Origin: Panacagrimonas sp041603235
GTDB taxonomy: Bacteria > Pseudomonadota > Gammaproteobacteria > Nevskiales > Nevskiaceae
Length of the DNA stretch: 64,000 nt
Direction of reading: 5' to 3'
Assembly: GCA_041603235.1 (NCBI GenBank)
Contig: JBFIES010000007.1
Coordinates: forward strand, 177,381 to 241,380
Shown here: piece by piece, positions 17,271-26,957 of the stretch
How the letters are laid out: every line of letters starts with the position of its first letter
How positions within the stretch are numbered: the first letter of the stretch is position 1
Translations under genes and position numbers: made by a program
The notes under the pieces: generated by a model
Told to the model about the DNA's origin: nothing
The model's database searches: none
Seen by the model: the letters and a program-made list of their open reading frames with translations, nothing else

Positions 17271-17773
17271 GTTCGCAGCGCCGGCAGTGCATCGCCTTCC
17301 GCGACAAATTTCAGTGCGACCCCGTTATTGCAGTACCTCAGGCCTGTCGGCTTGGGACCGTCTTCAAACACATGTCCCTGATGTCCGCCGCAGCGCGAGC
17401 AGTGATACTCCGTGCGTGGCAGCACCAGTTTGTAATCCGTCTTGGTGGCCACAGCGCCCGGCAGCGGCTCCCAGAAACTGGGCCAGCCTGTTCCCGACTC
17501 AAATTTCTTCGCTGATTCGAACAGGGGCTGGTAACAGGCGGCACAGATGAACTGGCCAGCACCCTTCTCATCATTCAGCTGGCTCGAATAAGGACGTTCG
17601 GTATCCTCCTTGAACAACACGGCATAGGCGTCTTGAGGTAACAGGGCCTTCCACTCGGCATCAGACTTTTTCAGAGGCAGCGCCTTGTCTTCATCAGCCT
17701 GGACGCAGGCGGACAAGCCACCCGCTGCCAGGGCCATCAGGCTCGATACAAAACTTCGTCGTGACATCGTCAT
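17267..17773 (-). CDS. msrB: peptide-methionine (R)-S-oxide reductase, exported form
   Basis: A 168-residue MsrB specific for the R form of methionine sulfoxide. The four zinc cysteines are present as CAAC (77, 80) and CSRC (125, 128), and the catalytic Cys lies in RYCNNGVALKF at about 148. The start SRRSFVSSLMALAAGGLSAC combines a twin-arginine-like motif with a lipobox, so export by Tat as a lipoprotein is likely. It precedes msrA and follows uup by 30 bases. A periplasmic MsrAB pair protects the envelope from oxidants. Confidence 0.93.
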   Translation of the reverse strand: MTMSRRSFVSSLMALAAGGLSACVQADEDKALPLKKSDAEWKALLPQDAYAVLFKEDTERPYSSQLNDEKGAGQFICAACYQPLFESAKKFESGTGWPSFWEPLPGAVATKTDYKLVLPRTEYHCSRCGGHQGHVFEDGPKPTGLRYCNNGVALKFVAEGDALPALRT

Positions 17774-17803
17774 AAGGTTCTTCCAGAGATTTCGGCGGGT
17801 GCT

Positions 17804-19678
17804 TCAGCCGTTAGAACGTTGGGCCTCCAGCTGCTCCCAGCGCTCATAAGCCTGAGCAAGACTTTGCGCCATCTCTGACAACCTGGCCTGAACTTTGATC
17901 GCCTCGGCGCGGTTTTGGTCATAGAACTCGGACGAACTGATCGTTTCAGCCAATTCGGCCTGCTCGGCCTCCATCTGTTCAATCTTTCTGGGCAAAGCAG
18001 CCAGTTCCCGCTGCTCCTTGGCATTCAGCGCGTTTGCCGATGCTTTGCGAGGAGGCGGAGCGGACGACGCCTGGGCCTTGGCCTGGGCGACAGGCTTGGG
18101 CTTTGCGCGCTGCCTGAGCCAGTCTTCGTAGCCACCAACGTAATCACCGATTCTGCCCCTGCCTTCGAAAACCAGGCTGCGGGTGACCACGGCATCCAGG
18201 AACGCGCGGTCATGCGATACCAGCAGGATCGTGCCGTCGTAATCGAGCAGCAATTCTTCCAGCAGTTCCAACGTTTCGAGATCCAGATCGTTGGTGGGTT
18301 CATCGAGCACCAGTAGATTGGAGGGCTGTGAGAACAACCTTGCCAGCAACAGTCGATTGCGCTCTCCGCCCGACAGGCTGCGCACGGGGCTGCGCGCCCG
18401 GTCCGGGGTGAACAGGAAATCCTGCAAGTAACCCATGACATGCTGGCGCTTGCCGCCCACTTCGACAAACTCTGTTCCATTGCCGACAGCCTCGAAAACA
18501 GGCTGGTCTTCATCCAGGCCACCGCGAAGCTGATCGAAGTAAGCAATATCGAGTTTGCTTCCAAGTTTGACCTCACCACCCTGCGGCTCAAGCTGACCCA
18601 GCAGCAATCGGATCAGCGTGGTTTTACCCACACCGTTGCGGCCAATCAGGCCCACCCGGTCGCCGCGCATGATGGTGGTCGAAAATTTCTGTACCAGCGG
18701 TTTGTCCGCGAAACCGTACTCGATGTTCTGCGCTTCGCAGACCAGTTTTCCCGAACGCTGGGCGGTGCTGATCTCCATGCTCGCCTTGCCGGGTGTATCG
18801 CGTCTGGCTCGAAACTGATCGCGCATTTCCAACAAACGTTTGACCCGGCCCATGTTGCGCGTCCGACGCGCCTGAATGCCCTGGCGAATCCAGCCTTCCT
18901 CTTGTGCCAGTCGCTTGTCGAACAGGGCGCGCTCCTGCTCTTCTGCGTGCGCACGCTCCTCTTTGCGCCGCAGATAGTTGTCGTAGTCACCGGGCCAATC
19001 CGTGAGCTGACCCCGATCCAATTCAACAATGCGCGTGGCCAGGTTTTTAAGAAAAGCCCGGTCGTGCGTCACAAACAACAGGGCCCCGGAGAAGTTCTCC
19101 AGAAAGCCTTCCAGCCAGGCGATGGAATCAATATCCAGATGGTTGGTCGGTTCATCGAGCAACAGCAGTTCAGGTTCGCGCACGATGGCACGCGCCACCA
19201 GCACACGGCGCTTCATGCCGCCGGACAAGGTTTCAAACAATACGTGCTCGTCCGCTTCAACCCGTGAAATGGCTTCTCGCACCTTGGCATCGAGTGCCCA
19301 GCCATCATGTGCCTCGAGCTTTTCCTGCAGTTTGCCGAGTTGCTTGACGTTTTCCGGATCGGTTTCGATCAAGTGCTGGTATTGCGCCAACCACTGTCCA
19401 ACCTCGCCCAGTCCCTGGGCCACCACTTCAAATACCGAACCCGTCACATCGGTCGGCACGTCCTGCACCAGACGCGAAACACGAAGCCCCTGCGCGCGAA
19501 TGATCTCGCCTGAATCCGACGCCGTTTCGCCCTCAATCAAACGCAGCATGGTGGATTTTCCGGTGCCGTTTCGGCCCAGAACTGCCACTCTTTCGCCGCG
19601 CGACACCACCAGGTCGGCGTTTTCGAGCAGAACAGTGGAACCCAGCCGATAGCTGAGGGAGCGCAGGGTAATCAACAT
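17804..19678 (-). CDS. uup: ABC-F family ATPase Uup
   Basis: A 624-residue soluble tandem ABC protein. Walker A motifs are GRNGTGKST (about 35-43) and GRNGVGKTT (about 345), with signatures LSGGMKRRVLVA and LSGGERNRLLLA and Walker B LLLLDEPTNHLDI and LVLDEPTNDLDL. No membrane segments. The C-terminal 90 residues are a charged coiled coil (KEQRELAALPRKIEQMEAEQ onward), which separates Uup from EttA. ABC-F proteins act on ribosomes; Uup also affects branched DNA and precise transposon excision. Its stop lies 30 bases before msrB. Confidence 0.92.
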   Translation of the reverse strand: MLITLRSLSYRLGSTVLLENADLVVSRGERVAVLGRNGTGKSTMLRLIEGETASDSGEIIRAQGLRVSRLVQDVPTDVTGSVFEVVAQGLGEVGQWLAQYQHLIETDPENVKQLGKLQEKLEAHDGWALDAKVREAISRVEADEHVLFETLSGGMKRRVLVARAIVREPELLLLDEPTNHLDIDSIAWLEGFLENFSGALLFVTHDRAFLKNLATRIVELDRGQLTDWPGDYDNYLRRKEERAHAEEQERALFDKRLAQEEGWIRQGIQARRTRNMGRVKRLLEMRDQFRARRDTPGKASMEISTAQRSGKLVCEAQNIEYGFADKPLVQKFSTTIMRGDRVGLIGRNGVGKTTLIRLLLGQLEPQGGEVKLGSKLDIAYFDQLRGGLDEDQPVFEAVGNGTEFVEVGGKRQHVMGYLQDFLFTPDRARSPVRSLSGGERNRLLLARLFSQPSNLLVLDEPTNDLDLETLELLEELLLDYDGTILLVSHDRAFLDAVVTRSLVFEGRGRIGDYVGGYEDWLRQRAKPKPVAQAKAQASSAPPPRKASANALNAKEQRELAALPRKIEQMEAEQAELAETISSSEFYDQNRAEAIKVQARLSEMAQSLAQAYERWEQLEAQRSNG

Positions 19679-19735
19679 GAAGCCATCTCGGAATTAATCT
19701 TGGTTTGGAAAACGCGGACAACAAACTCAACAAAC

Positions 19736-20419
19736 TCAGCCGCGGCGCGTCAGTCTCGCTTCGAGTTGCGCGTGACGTTGTGGCGTTCCCACATCCGACC
19801 ACAGGCCATTGAAGTATTCGCCGCCGAGCTGGTCGCAAGCGGCGGCATGACGCAGCAGCGGCGCGAGCGGAAAGCGACCCTCTTCGCAATTGCAGAACAA
19901 CTCGGGCCGCAGGATCGAGATGCCGCTGAACGTCTTCTTTGGGGCGCCATCGAGCAGGACACGGTTTCCTGCCAGCGCGAAATCGCCATCGGGCCGATGC
20001 TCGGGATTATCAACCAGCACCAGGTGCGCCAGATCGCGCTCGGTGAACATGCTCGCATGCGCAATCAGTGGTGCAAAATCGAAATCAGTAAAAACATCAG
20101 CGTTGACGAGCAGAAAAGGACCGGCTCCAAGCAGCGGGAGCGCGCGCAGGATACCGCCACCGGTTTCCAGCGGAGGGTCCTCTTCCCGCGAGTAACAGAT
20201 GCTGACCTCCAACCGCGATCCATCCGCCAGTGCTTCTTCGATCTGATCGCCTCGATAACCCAGGTTGATCACCAGCTCTTGTATACCGGCGCGTCTCAAT
20301 GCCTTTATCAGATGTTCGATCAGGGGCGTCCCGGCCACCGGCACCAGCGGCTTGGGTATGGTGTCGGTCAGGGGTCGTAGCCGCTCGCCTCTGCCTGCGG
20401 CCAGAATCATCGCTTTCAA
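19736..20419 (-). CDS. murU: N-acetylmuramate alpha-1-phosphate uridylyltransferase
   Basis: A 227-residue nucleotidyltransferase. LAAGRGERLRPLTDTIPKPL (residues 6-25) is the NTP-binding signature; LVNADVFTDFDFAPL holds the metal-binding Asp. MurU makes UDP-MurNAc in the peptidoglycan recycling route that bypasses de novo synthesis and gives intrinsic fosfomycin tolerance in pseudomonads. The start overlaps the end of amgK by 4 bases, the established amgK-murU pairing, which distinguishes it from other sugar nucleotidyltransferases. Confidence 0.92.
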   Translation of the reverse strand: MKAMILAAGRGERLRPLTDTIPKPLVPVAGTPLIEHLIKALRRAGIQELVINLGYRGDQIEEALADGSRLEVSICYSREEDPPLETGGGILRALPLLGAGPFLLVNADVFTDFDFAPLIAHASMFTERDLAHLVLVDNPEHRPDGDFALAGNRVLLDGAPKKTFSGISILRPELFCNCEEGRFPLAPLLRHAAACDQLGGEYFNGLWSDVGTPQRHAQLEARLTRRG

Positions 20420-21435
20420 GATTCCAGCCCCAATTCAGAAAACAAGACCGCCAGCGGCTGCAATTCCGGGTACCGCGGTGCGACATCGAGGATGTAACGC
20501 AGGAATCGCGGCGTGTCTTCCAGGTATTTGGGTTTGCCATCGCGGTGACAGATACGCGCGAATATCCCAAGGACCTTGAGATGCCGCTGCACGCCCATGA
20601 GATCAAGGCTGCGCTGAAAATCTTCAGGCAAGACGATGCCGGCGGATTGGGCGCGCGCAAGGTAGAGCTGCTGCCACGCATCGATCCGCGACTGCGGCCA
20701 GGACAGAAACGCATCCTTGAACAGGCAAACGACGTCATAGGTGACGGGCCCCAGCACGGCGTCCTGAAAATCCAGAACCCCCGGTTGCGGCGTGGAGATC
20801 ATCAGATTGCGCGGCATGAAGTCGCGGTGCACCAGAACCCGCGGCTGGCTTAGCGCGGAGTCGACCAGTGTTTCACAAACCTGCTGCCAGGCCTGCAACT
20901 GCGGTGCAGTGAGTCCACGCGCACGCTCCCGCCTGATATACCAGTCAGGAAACAAGGACAGTTCGCGTTGCAGCAGTTCGCGGTCGTAGGCGGGAAACCC
21001 TGCAGGAACAGGGCAGAGCTGGATCTGGATCAGGGCATCGATGGCATCGGAAAACAGTGCCTCAGCATTTTCCGCGTCCAGGACATTCAGATAGGTCTGG
21101 TGGCCTAGGTCCGACAACAGCAGAAATCCGCGCGCCATATCCTTTGCGATGATCTGCGGCACGTGAAGTCCGGCCTGGGCCAGCAGTCGCGCGATTCTCA
21201 CGAAGGGTTCGCTGTTTTCCTGCTCCGGCGGAGCGTCCATCACCACCCAACTCTGGTCGCCAGAAGTCGGGCCAATCCGGAAGTAGCGACGAAAGCTTGC
21301 GTCGGCAGAAGCTGGCTCGAACGTGCATTGGTCCAGTCCCAACTCCATCATGGCCCATGATCTGGCCGCCGAAGCGCGTGCATCAAGCAAGGTATTCAAA
21401 TCGATCTGAACCGGGGTCGTCGTGGGTGGAACCAA
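20416..21435 (-). CDS. amgK: anomeric N-acetylmuramate/N-acetylglucosamine kinase
   Basis: A 339-residue aminoglycoside-phosphotransferase-fold kinase that phosphorylates MurNAc or GlcNAc at C1. Seen are ASADASFRRYFRI (N-lobe), VLVHRDFMPRNLM (catalytic loop, His-Arg-Asp, Asn) and VLDFQDAVLGPVTYD (metal-binding DFQD). It feeds MurU. The annotated start is TTG at 21435 with no good ribosome site; ATG at 21357 or 21354 is possible but would shorten the family N-terminus. It diverges from lptD, as in Pseudomonas. Confidence 0.9.
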   Translation of the reverse strand: MVPPTTTPVQIDLNTLLDARASAARSWAMMELGLDQCTFEPASADASFRRYFRIGPTSGDQSWVVMDAPPEQENSEPFVRIARLLAQAGLHVPQIIAKDMARGFLLLSDLGHQTYLNVLDAENAEALFSDAIDALIQIQLCPVPAGFPAYDRELLQRELSLFPDWYIRRERARGLTAPQLQAWQQVCETLVDSALSQPRVLVHRDFMPRNLMISTPQPGVLDFQDAVLGPVTYDVVCLFKDAFLSWPQSRIDAWQQLYLARAQSAGIVLPEDFQRSLDLMGVQRHLKVLGIFARICHRDGKPKYLEDTPRFLRYILDVAPRYPELQPLAVLFSELGLES

Positions 21436-21445
21436 AGGTTATCCA

Positions 21446-21475
21446 TTGCGCCAATAGCGAGCAAAACGGGATACT
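21446..21475 (+). promoter_or_regulatory. probable sigma-70 promoter of lptD
   Basis: TTGCGC (21446-21451) and GATACT (21470-21475) are separated by 18 bases in the short gap between amgK and lptD, placing the transcription start near 21482. Confidence 0.45.
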
Positions 21476-21524
21476 TTGCACATCAGAGGTGCGCTCGCAC
21501 CCAACATTGTCCTCCATCTTGCCT

Positions 21525-23720
21525 GTGTCCGACGCCAAATTGAGCATTCCACGAGTTGTGTGTCTGGCACTGCTGCTTGCGGTCAATCCCGCATGGGGCA
21601 TGACACCGGTGGAAGGTGCCGGTTGCGCGCAGTTGCAGCTGGCAAACGAAGCCCCGGAAGTCGAGATTGATGATCGCTTGCTGCTGAATGCAGACCAGGT
21701 CCTGCTTGAATCAGAGGGCCTTTCCCGGCTCGCTGGCGGCGTCCGTCTGCGGCAGGGAGGACAGTCGTTTCTGACCGAATCACTGAGTTTCGACAAGCAG
21801 GCACGGGTGGTCGATATCGATGGTGACTCGGTATTCAGGAATCAGAACCTGATCATTCGCAGCACGCGCGCGCGCCTGGACCTCAACAGCAAGTCAGGCT
21901 TTTTTGATGATGCGGAATTCGCCCTGCCCGGCCGTGCTGCCCGCGGCAGCTCCCAGCGGATCGAACTCAGCGCCGCTGGCCGAGCCCGACTCGCCGGTGC
22001 CTCGTATACGACCTGCGCCGCGGAATCCAACGCCTGGTACCTGGAAGCTTCGAATATCCGGCTGGATCACGAAACAGGACTCGGGTCGGCACGCAATGCA
22101 CGTCTCCGATTCATGGGCGTGCCAGTGCTCTACCTGCCCTACTTCCAGTTTCCGATCAATGATGAGCGACGCACGGGCCTGCTGTACCCGACCATCGGTC
22201 AGCTGAGTGGTTCAGGCGCAGATGTGCGCTGGCCGGTCTACATCAATCTGGCACCGAATTACGATGCAACTGTGACACCGCGGTTTCTCAGTGACCGCGG
22301 CCTGCAGCCGGGCGTGGAATTCCGCTATTTGATGGACAAGAGCGAAGGCAGCGCCCAATACGAATATCTGGACGACCGCAAATTTGGCAGCAGTCGCAGC
22401 CTCTTTCGCTTCGATCATCAAGGTCTGCTCAACGAGCGGCTGAGCCTGGCGGCGTACTACGCCGAAACCAGCGACCGCCATTATCTGGAGGATCTGGGCG
22501 GCAGCATCTCCAGCGCGTCGCTGACTCATCTGGAACAGACCGCCGTTCTGACCTATCAGGCACCGGCAGCCTATACGCTGACAGCGATGGTGCAGAATTT
22601 TCAGCCCATTGCCTCCAACCTGGTTGCGGAAGACGATCCCTACAAGCGTCTTCCGCAAATCCGGCTGGACGCACTGACGCGCAATGCATTCATCGGCACG
22701 CGAGCCGGCATTGGCGCCGAGTTCGTCAACTTCGCGCGTGATGACTCCATTGAAGGTGGCCGTCTGATCATGGCGCCGTACCTGCAGTACCGACACGATC
22801 AGTCCAACTGGTACTTCCAGGGTCAGGCTGACCTTCATTACACGCGATACGAACTCAGCGGCGACAGCATGGGGAGTTCCGAGACGCGTGATCGCACCTT
22901 GCCCGTTCTCAGCGCTGAAACCGGCCTGCGACTGGAGCGCATTACAGAAAGCGGACGCATACAAACCCTGACGCCGCGCGGCATTGCGCTGTATGTACCC
23001 TACGAAAATCAGGACGACATCCCCCTGTTCGATACGGGCGAGCCAGACTTCGACTTTGTGCAGCTCTTCGCACGCAACCGATTCTCGGGCGAAGACAGAA
23101 TCGCAGATGCGCATCATGTTGCTGGCGAAGTCACCCTGCGCGACTTTGATCCTGAAACAGGCAAGATGCGCTGGAGCGCCACCGCAGGCCAGCTATACCG
23201 GGTCACTGAAGCGCGGGTGGGCATACCCGATGCCCCGGCACCCGAGCGCGGCGCGACGGAGTTCGTCGGCCAGTTCACCTACCGGATACTCGAGGATTGG
23301 CGGAGCATCGTGGCCGGGCAATGGTCGCCAGAAGACAACAAGCTCGAGCGCAGTCAGGTCGCCCTGCGCTATCGGGGCTCCAACAGCAATCGCAGCATGA
23401 GTTTCTCCTATCGGTATCGGCGTGACCTCATTGAACAAGCCGATGTCAGCTTCTCCACACCCGTCTATGGACCGTGGTCACTGGCTGGCCGCACGCGCTT
23501 CTCTCTGCGCGACAGCAAGAGCCGGGAGAACTTCCTGGGCATTGAGTACAGCACCTGCTGCTGGGCCATCCGCACTTCCTGGCGTCGCTACATCGGTGAT
23601 GTCTCCGGCGAGTTCGATACCGGGGTCTACGTCCAGCTTCAACTCAAGGGCCTGGCCAATATTGGTTCCGGTGGCGAAACCCTGTTGCCCAATGAAGAAC
23701 AGGAAGGCGAACTGCGCTGA
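21525..23720 (+). CDS. lptD: LPS-assembly outer-membrane protein LptD
   Basis: About 731 residues. After a signal peptide (LSIPRVVCLALLLAVNPAWG) comes the OstA/LptA-like jellyroll (RLAGGVRLRQGGQSFLTESLSFDKQARVVDIDG) and a large C-terminal barrel. Diagnostic are YLEASNIRLDHETGLGSARNARLRFMGVPVLYLPYFQFPINDERRTG and the C-terminal double Cys in STCCWAIRTSWRR; with N-terminal Cys residues these form the disulfides needed for LPS transport. The frame is open from 21297, but the signal peptide suggests GTG 21525 or TTG 21540; the start is uncertain. Followed by surA, its folding chaperone. Confidence 0.95.
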   Translation: MSDAKLSIPRVVCLALLLAVNPAWGMTPVEGAGCAQLQLANEAPEVEIDDRLLLNADQVLLESEGLSRLAGGVRLRQGGQSFLTESLSFDKQARVVDIDGDSVFRNQNLIIRSTRARLDLNSKSGFFDDAEFALPGRAARGSSQRIELSAAGRARLAGASYTTCAAESNAWYLEASNIRLDHETGLGSARNARLRFMGVPVLYLPYFQFPINDERRTGLLYPTIGQLSGSGADVRWPVYINLAPNYDATVTPRFLSDRGLQPGVEFRYLMDKSEGSAQYEYLDDRKFGSSRSLFRFDHQGLLNERLSLAAYYAETSDRHYLEDLGGSISSASLTHLEQTAVLTYQAPAAYTLTAMVQNFQPIASNLVAEDDPYKRLPQIRLDALTRNAFIGTRAGIGAEFVNFARDDSIEGGRLIMAPYLQYRHDQSNWYFQGQADLHYTRYELSGDSMGSSETRDRTLPVLSAETGLRLERITESGRIQTLTPRGIALYVPYENQDDIPLFDTGEPDFDFVQLFARNRFSGEDRIADAHHVAGEVTLRDFDPETGKMRWSATAGQLYRVTEARVGIPDAPAPERGATEFVGQFTYRILEDWRSIVAGQWSPEDNKLERSQVALRYRGSNSNRSMSFSYRYRRDLIEQADVSFSTPVYGPWSLAGRTRFSLRDSKSRENFLGIEYSTCCWAIRTSWRRYIGDVSGEFDTGVYVQLQLKGLANIGSGGETLLPNEEQEGELR

Positions 23721-23806
23721 ACCTTGGGTCTGGCGGGTGGTCAGTGAGGGGATTCCCGCGTGATAAGCTTTGCGCCCCAAAAAACGCCCTCAGAGAATTG
23801 ATTCTG

Positions 23807-25165
23807 ATGCAGATGTCATCCCATATCCGGTTCCTTTCGGCACTCCTTCTCGGCCTTGCCATCCTGCTGCCAGCCACCGCGCGCAGCGAAATGCTTGACC
23901 GCATCGTTGCGGTGGTCAATGAAGGGGTCATCCTGCAAAGTGACCTGGAGCGCGAGATCGGCTACACCCTCGTCCAACTGCGCGCCCGCGACATCAGCCC
24001 GCCGGACCCTGAGGTTCTGAAATCGCAGGTGCTGGAGAAAATTATTCTCACCAGAATCCAGACCCAGCGTGCCAAGCGCGCGGGGATTCGCGTGGATGAC
24101 CGCGAGCTCAATGAGGTTCTGACCGGCATTGCCAAGCGCAACAACATGAACCTGTCGCAGTTCGCCAAAGCCATCCGGGATGACGGCGGCGACTACCTCG
24201 CCATTCGCGAGCAGGTTCGTGATGAAGTCATCACCACCCGCCTGCGCCAGCGCGAAGTCGATGGCCGCGTGCAGGTAACCGAGCAGGACATCGATCTTTA
24301 TTTGTCCGCTCAGACGGAAGCCGATTCGAATATCGAATATCGCCTCTCACACATTCTTGTCGCAGTCCCGGACGGCGTTTCCAGCGCGGACCGACTGGCA
24401 GCGCGCAAGAAAGCCGAAGGCCTGCTTGATCAGATTGAGAAAGGCGAGGACTTTGCGGAACTGGCGGTGTCCAACTCCGATGGGCAGCAGGCCCTGAGCG
24501 GTGGTGACCTTGACTGGCGTGGCACCGATGCCCTGCCGCTGAACTTCCTGCGCGTGGCACGCGGCCTCGCACCTGGTGAGGTGGGTCCAATCCTGGAAAC
24601 CTCTGGCGGATTTCACATCATCAAGCTGGTGGATACCCGGGGCGGCGAAGAACGCAAGAGCGTGGACGAAACCAAGGCCCGCCACATCCTGATCCAGACC
24701 AGCACGCTGCGTGACGAAGACCAGGCCCGTTTGCTGGTTCGTGACTTGCACGACCGAATTGTCGCGGGCGAAGATTTCGAGAAGCTGGCCAAGAAGTTTT
24801 CAGACGACGGCGGCTCCAAGAATTCGGGTGGTGATCTGGGCTGGCAGCCTCCCGGGGTGTTCGTGCCGGAATTTCAGGCCGAGATCGAACGACTCGACAT
24901 CGATGAAATCAGCAATCCGATGCGTAGCCAGTTTGGCTGGCACATCATCCAGGTGCTTGACCGTCGCACGCGGGACGTGACCAAGGAATCGCAGCGCGCT
25001 CGCGCTCGCGGCGCCATTCACAGCCGCAAGGCTGCCGAGGAATATGACACCTGGCTGCGCCGTCTGCGCGCTGAAGCCTACGTGGAGTTTCGCGGTAACA
25101 GTGATCGCAGCAAAATCGGTGACGAGGAATCGGAATCCGTTGTCGTCGAAGACGAATCCACCTGA
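23807..25165 (+). CDS. surA: periplasmic chaperone and peptidyl-prolyl isomerase SurA
   Basis: About 452 residues. A signal peptide (HIRFLSALLLGLAILLPATARS) precedes the SurA N-domain (MLDRIVAVVNEGVILQSDLEREI), followed by two parvulin domains, each with the marks EYRLSHILVAVP / GGDLDWRGTDALPLNFLR and KARHILIQT / GGDLGWQPPGVFVPEFQ. It escorts outer-membrane barrels such as LptD to the Bam complex. ATG 23807 is chosen from the signal peptide; 23813 is also possible. C-terminal 20 residues are acidic. Confidence 0.95.
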   Translation: MQMSSHIRFLSALLLGLAILLPATARSEMLDRIVAVVNEGVILQSDLEREIGYTLVQLRARDISPPDPEVLKSQVLEKIILTRIQTQRAKRAGIRVDDRELNEVLTGIAKRNNMNLSQFAKAIRDDGGDYLAIREQVRDEVITTRLRQREVDGRVQVTEQDIDLYLSAQTEADSNIEYRLSHILVAVPDGVSSADRLAARKKAEGLLDQIEKGEDFAELAVSNSDGQQALSGGDLDWRGTDALPLNFLRVARGLAPGEVGPILETSGGFHIIKLVDTRGGEERKSVDETKARHILIQTSTLRDEDQARLLVRDLHDRIVAGEDFEKLAKKFSDDGGSKNSGGDLGWQPPGVFVPEFQAEIERLDIDEISNPMRSQFGWHIIQVLDRRTRDVTKESQRARARGAIHSRKAAEEYDTWLRRLRAEAYVEFRGNSDRSKIGDEESESVVVEDEST

Positions 25166-25172
25166 GTCCGCA

Positions 25173-26165
25173 TTGCCAGCCAGAATTCTGATCACGCCGG
25201 GCGAGCCGGCCGGCGTGGGCCCAGACCTCCTGCTGCAGCTCGCGCAGGAGCGCTGGCCAGTGGAGCTGGTTGCAGTATGTGACCCTGCTCTGTTGCGCGA
25301 ACGCGCTATGACGCTGGGGCTGCCGGTCGCCTTTGACGAAATTGACCTGTCACAAGCTGCAGAGACTCACGAAGCGGGAAGCCTTGCGGTGCTTTCGGTT
25401 GCAATGCCGGAGGCCTGCGAGCCCGGCGTCCTGAATCCGGCCAACGCTGACTACGTTCTGGAAACCTTGCGAGTAGCCTGTCGCAGCTGTGTCAGTGGCC
25501 AGGCGCAGGCCTGGGTGACAGGCCCTGTACAGAAAAGCGTGATCAATCAGGCCGGACACAGCTTCCAGGGGCACACGGAATACATTGCAGAACTGACCAG
25601 CACGGAAACCCCGGTGATGATGCTGGTTGCAGACCGGCTTCGCGTTGCGCTGTTGACCACTCACCTACCACTCAAGAATGTGGCCAAAGCGGTAACGCGG
25701 ATGCGGCTGAAGAAAACCTTGGCCGTTCTGCATCACGACCTGCAAACCAAATTTAACTGCGCGCAACCCTGCATCCTGGTGTGCGGCCTGAATCCACACG
25801 CCGGAGAAAGCGGCCATCTCGGGCAAGAGGAAACCGACACCATCATCCCGGCGCTGGAAGCCGCCCGCGCGCAGGGCATGAACGTCATTGGCCCCCTGCC
25901 CGCTGATACCTTGTTTACACCAAAGTATCTGGAACAAGCAGATGCGGTCCTGGCCATGTATCACGATCAGGGTCTGCCAGTGCTCAAGTACGCCGGCTTC
26001 GGCGAGTCGGTCAACGTCACCCTGGGCTTGCCCATCATCCGCACATCGGTTGACCACGGGACCGCACTGGATCTGGCCGGTACTGGCGAAGCCGATGCCG
26101 GCAGCCTCATCGCAGCCATTGAACTCGCCATCTCCCTGAGCTCGGCAGGCACCCCGGAGTCGTGA
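25173..26165 (+). CDS. pdxA: 4-hydroxythreonine-4-phosphate dehydrogenase
   Basis: About 330 residues, NAD-dependent enzyme of pyridoxal 5'-phosphate synthesis. Seen are ILITPGEPAGVGPDLLLQL at the N-terminus, HSFQGHTEYIAELT (substrate/metal His), CGLNPHAGESGHLGQEE, DTLFTPKYLEQADAVLAMYHDQGLPVLKY (metal His) and VDHGTALDLAGTGEAD. The open frame extends back into surA, so the start must be near the family N-terminus; TTG at 25173 fits but has a weak ribosome site. Its stop overlaps the rsmA start. Confidence 0.94.
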   Translation: MPARILITPGEPAGVGPDLLLQLAQERWPVELVAVCDPALLRERAMTLGLPVAFDEIDLSQAAETHEAGSLAVLSVAMPEACEPGVLNPANADYVLETLRVACRSCVSGQAQAWVTGPVQKSVINQAGHSFQGHTEYIAELTSTETPVMMLVADRLRVALLTTHLPLKNVAKAVTRMRLKKTLAVLHHDLQTKFNCAQPCILVCGLNPHAGESGHLGQEETDTIIPALEAARAQGMNVIGPLPADTLFTPKYLEQADAVLAMYHDQGLPVLKYAGFGESVNVTLGLPIIRTSVDHGTALDLAGTGEADAGSLIAAIELAISLSSAGTPES

Positions 26166-26950
26166 TGCACAGCAGCTCGGGCGGGGCCAAGAAGCGCTTC
26201 GGCCAGCACTTCCTGCACGACCCCATGGTGATCCAGCGCATTCTCCAGGCGCTGTCCGTGCAGCCAGAGGACCGGGTAGTAGAAATTGGACCGGGGCGTG
26301 GCGCGCTCACGTCCCCCTTATTGCAGAAACTACCGTCACTGACGGTGGTGGAAATTGATCGCGATGTCATCGAACCCCTGCGCCGCCAATGCGGCGATGC
26401 AAAGGGGCTGGACATTCGCATGGGCGATGCCCTCAAGTTTCGTTTCGATGAGCTTGCCAATGAGGCCCCGGGGCAGATTCGCCTGATTGGCAATCTGCCT
26501 TACAACATCTCCACACCGCTGCTCTTTCACCTGCTGGATCAGTCGGCCTGCATCCGGGACATGCTGTTCATGCTGCAGAAGGAAGTGGTGGACCGCATGG
26601 TGGCGCTGCCCGGCGAAGCAGACTACGGGCGCCTGTCCGTGACCTTGGCGGCGCGTACAGAAGTCACTCACCTGTTCAATGTTGGCGCAGGCGCATTCAA
26701 CCCTCCGCCCAAGGTTGAGTCCGCCATTGTGCGTCTGGTGCCGCGCGCGCCCAAGTTTGAAATCAGGAATCTGGCCCGGTTCAATCAGGTGGTCACCGCA
26801 GCGTTCTCGCAGCGGCGCAAACAGCTCGGTAACAGCCTGCGGCAGTTGGTCTCCCCCGCACAGTTTGCACAAGCCGATATTGACCCATCCCTTCGCGCAG
26901 AGCGCCTGTCAGCGGAGGCATTCGCACGCATTTCCAATTTGCTGGATTGA
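26165..26950 (+). CDS. rsmA: 16S rRNA dimethyladenosine transferase
   Basis: A 261-residue SAM-dependent enzyme (KsgA) that dimethylates two adjacent adenines near the 3' end of 16S rRNA. KKRFGQHFLHDP is the family N-terminus; EIGPGRGALTSPL is the SAM site; LIGNLPYNISTPLL holds the catalytic N-L-P-Y; FNPPPKVESAIVRLVPR marks the C-terminal part. Start ATG 26165 shares a base with the pdxA stop (TGATG); GTG at 26162 is the alternative. Convergent with moeA 7 bases away. Confidence 0.96.
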   Translation: MHSSSGGAKKRFGQHFLHDPMVIQRILQALSVQPEDRVVEIGPGRGALTSPLLQKLPSLTVVEIDRDVIEPLRRQCGDAKGLDIRMGDALKFRFDELANEAPGQIRLIGNLPYNISTPLLFHLLDQSACIRDMLFMLQKEVVDRMVALPGEADYGRLSVTLAARTEVTHLFNVGAGAFNPPPKVESAIVRLVPRAPKFEIRNLARFNQVVTAAFSQRRKQLGNSLRQLVSPAQFAQADIDPSLRAERLSAEAFARISNLLD

Positions 26951-26957
26951 GTCGCTG

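Noticed and set aside
22212..23117. 301-codon minus-strand frame inside lptD
   Set aside because: Antisense shadow of the LptD barrel; no ribosome site or family pattern.
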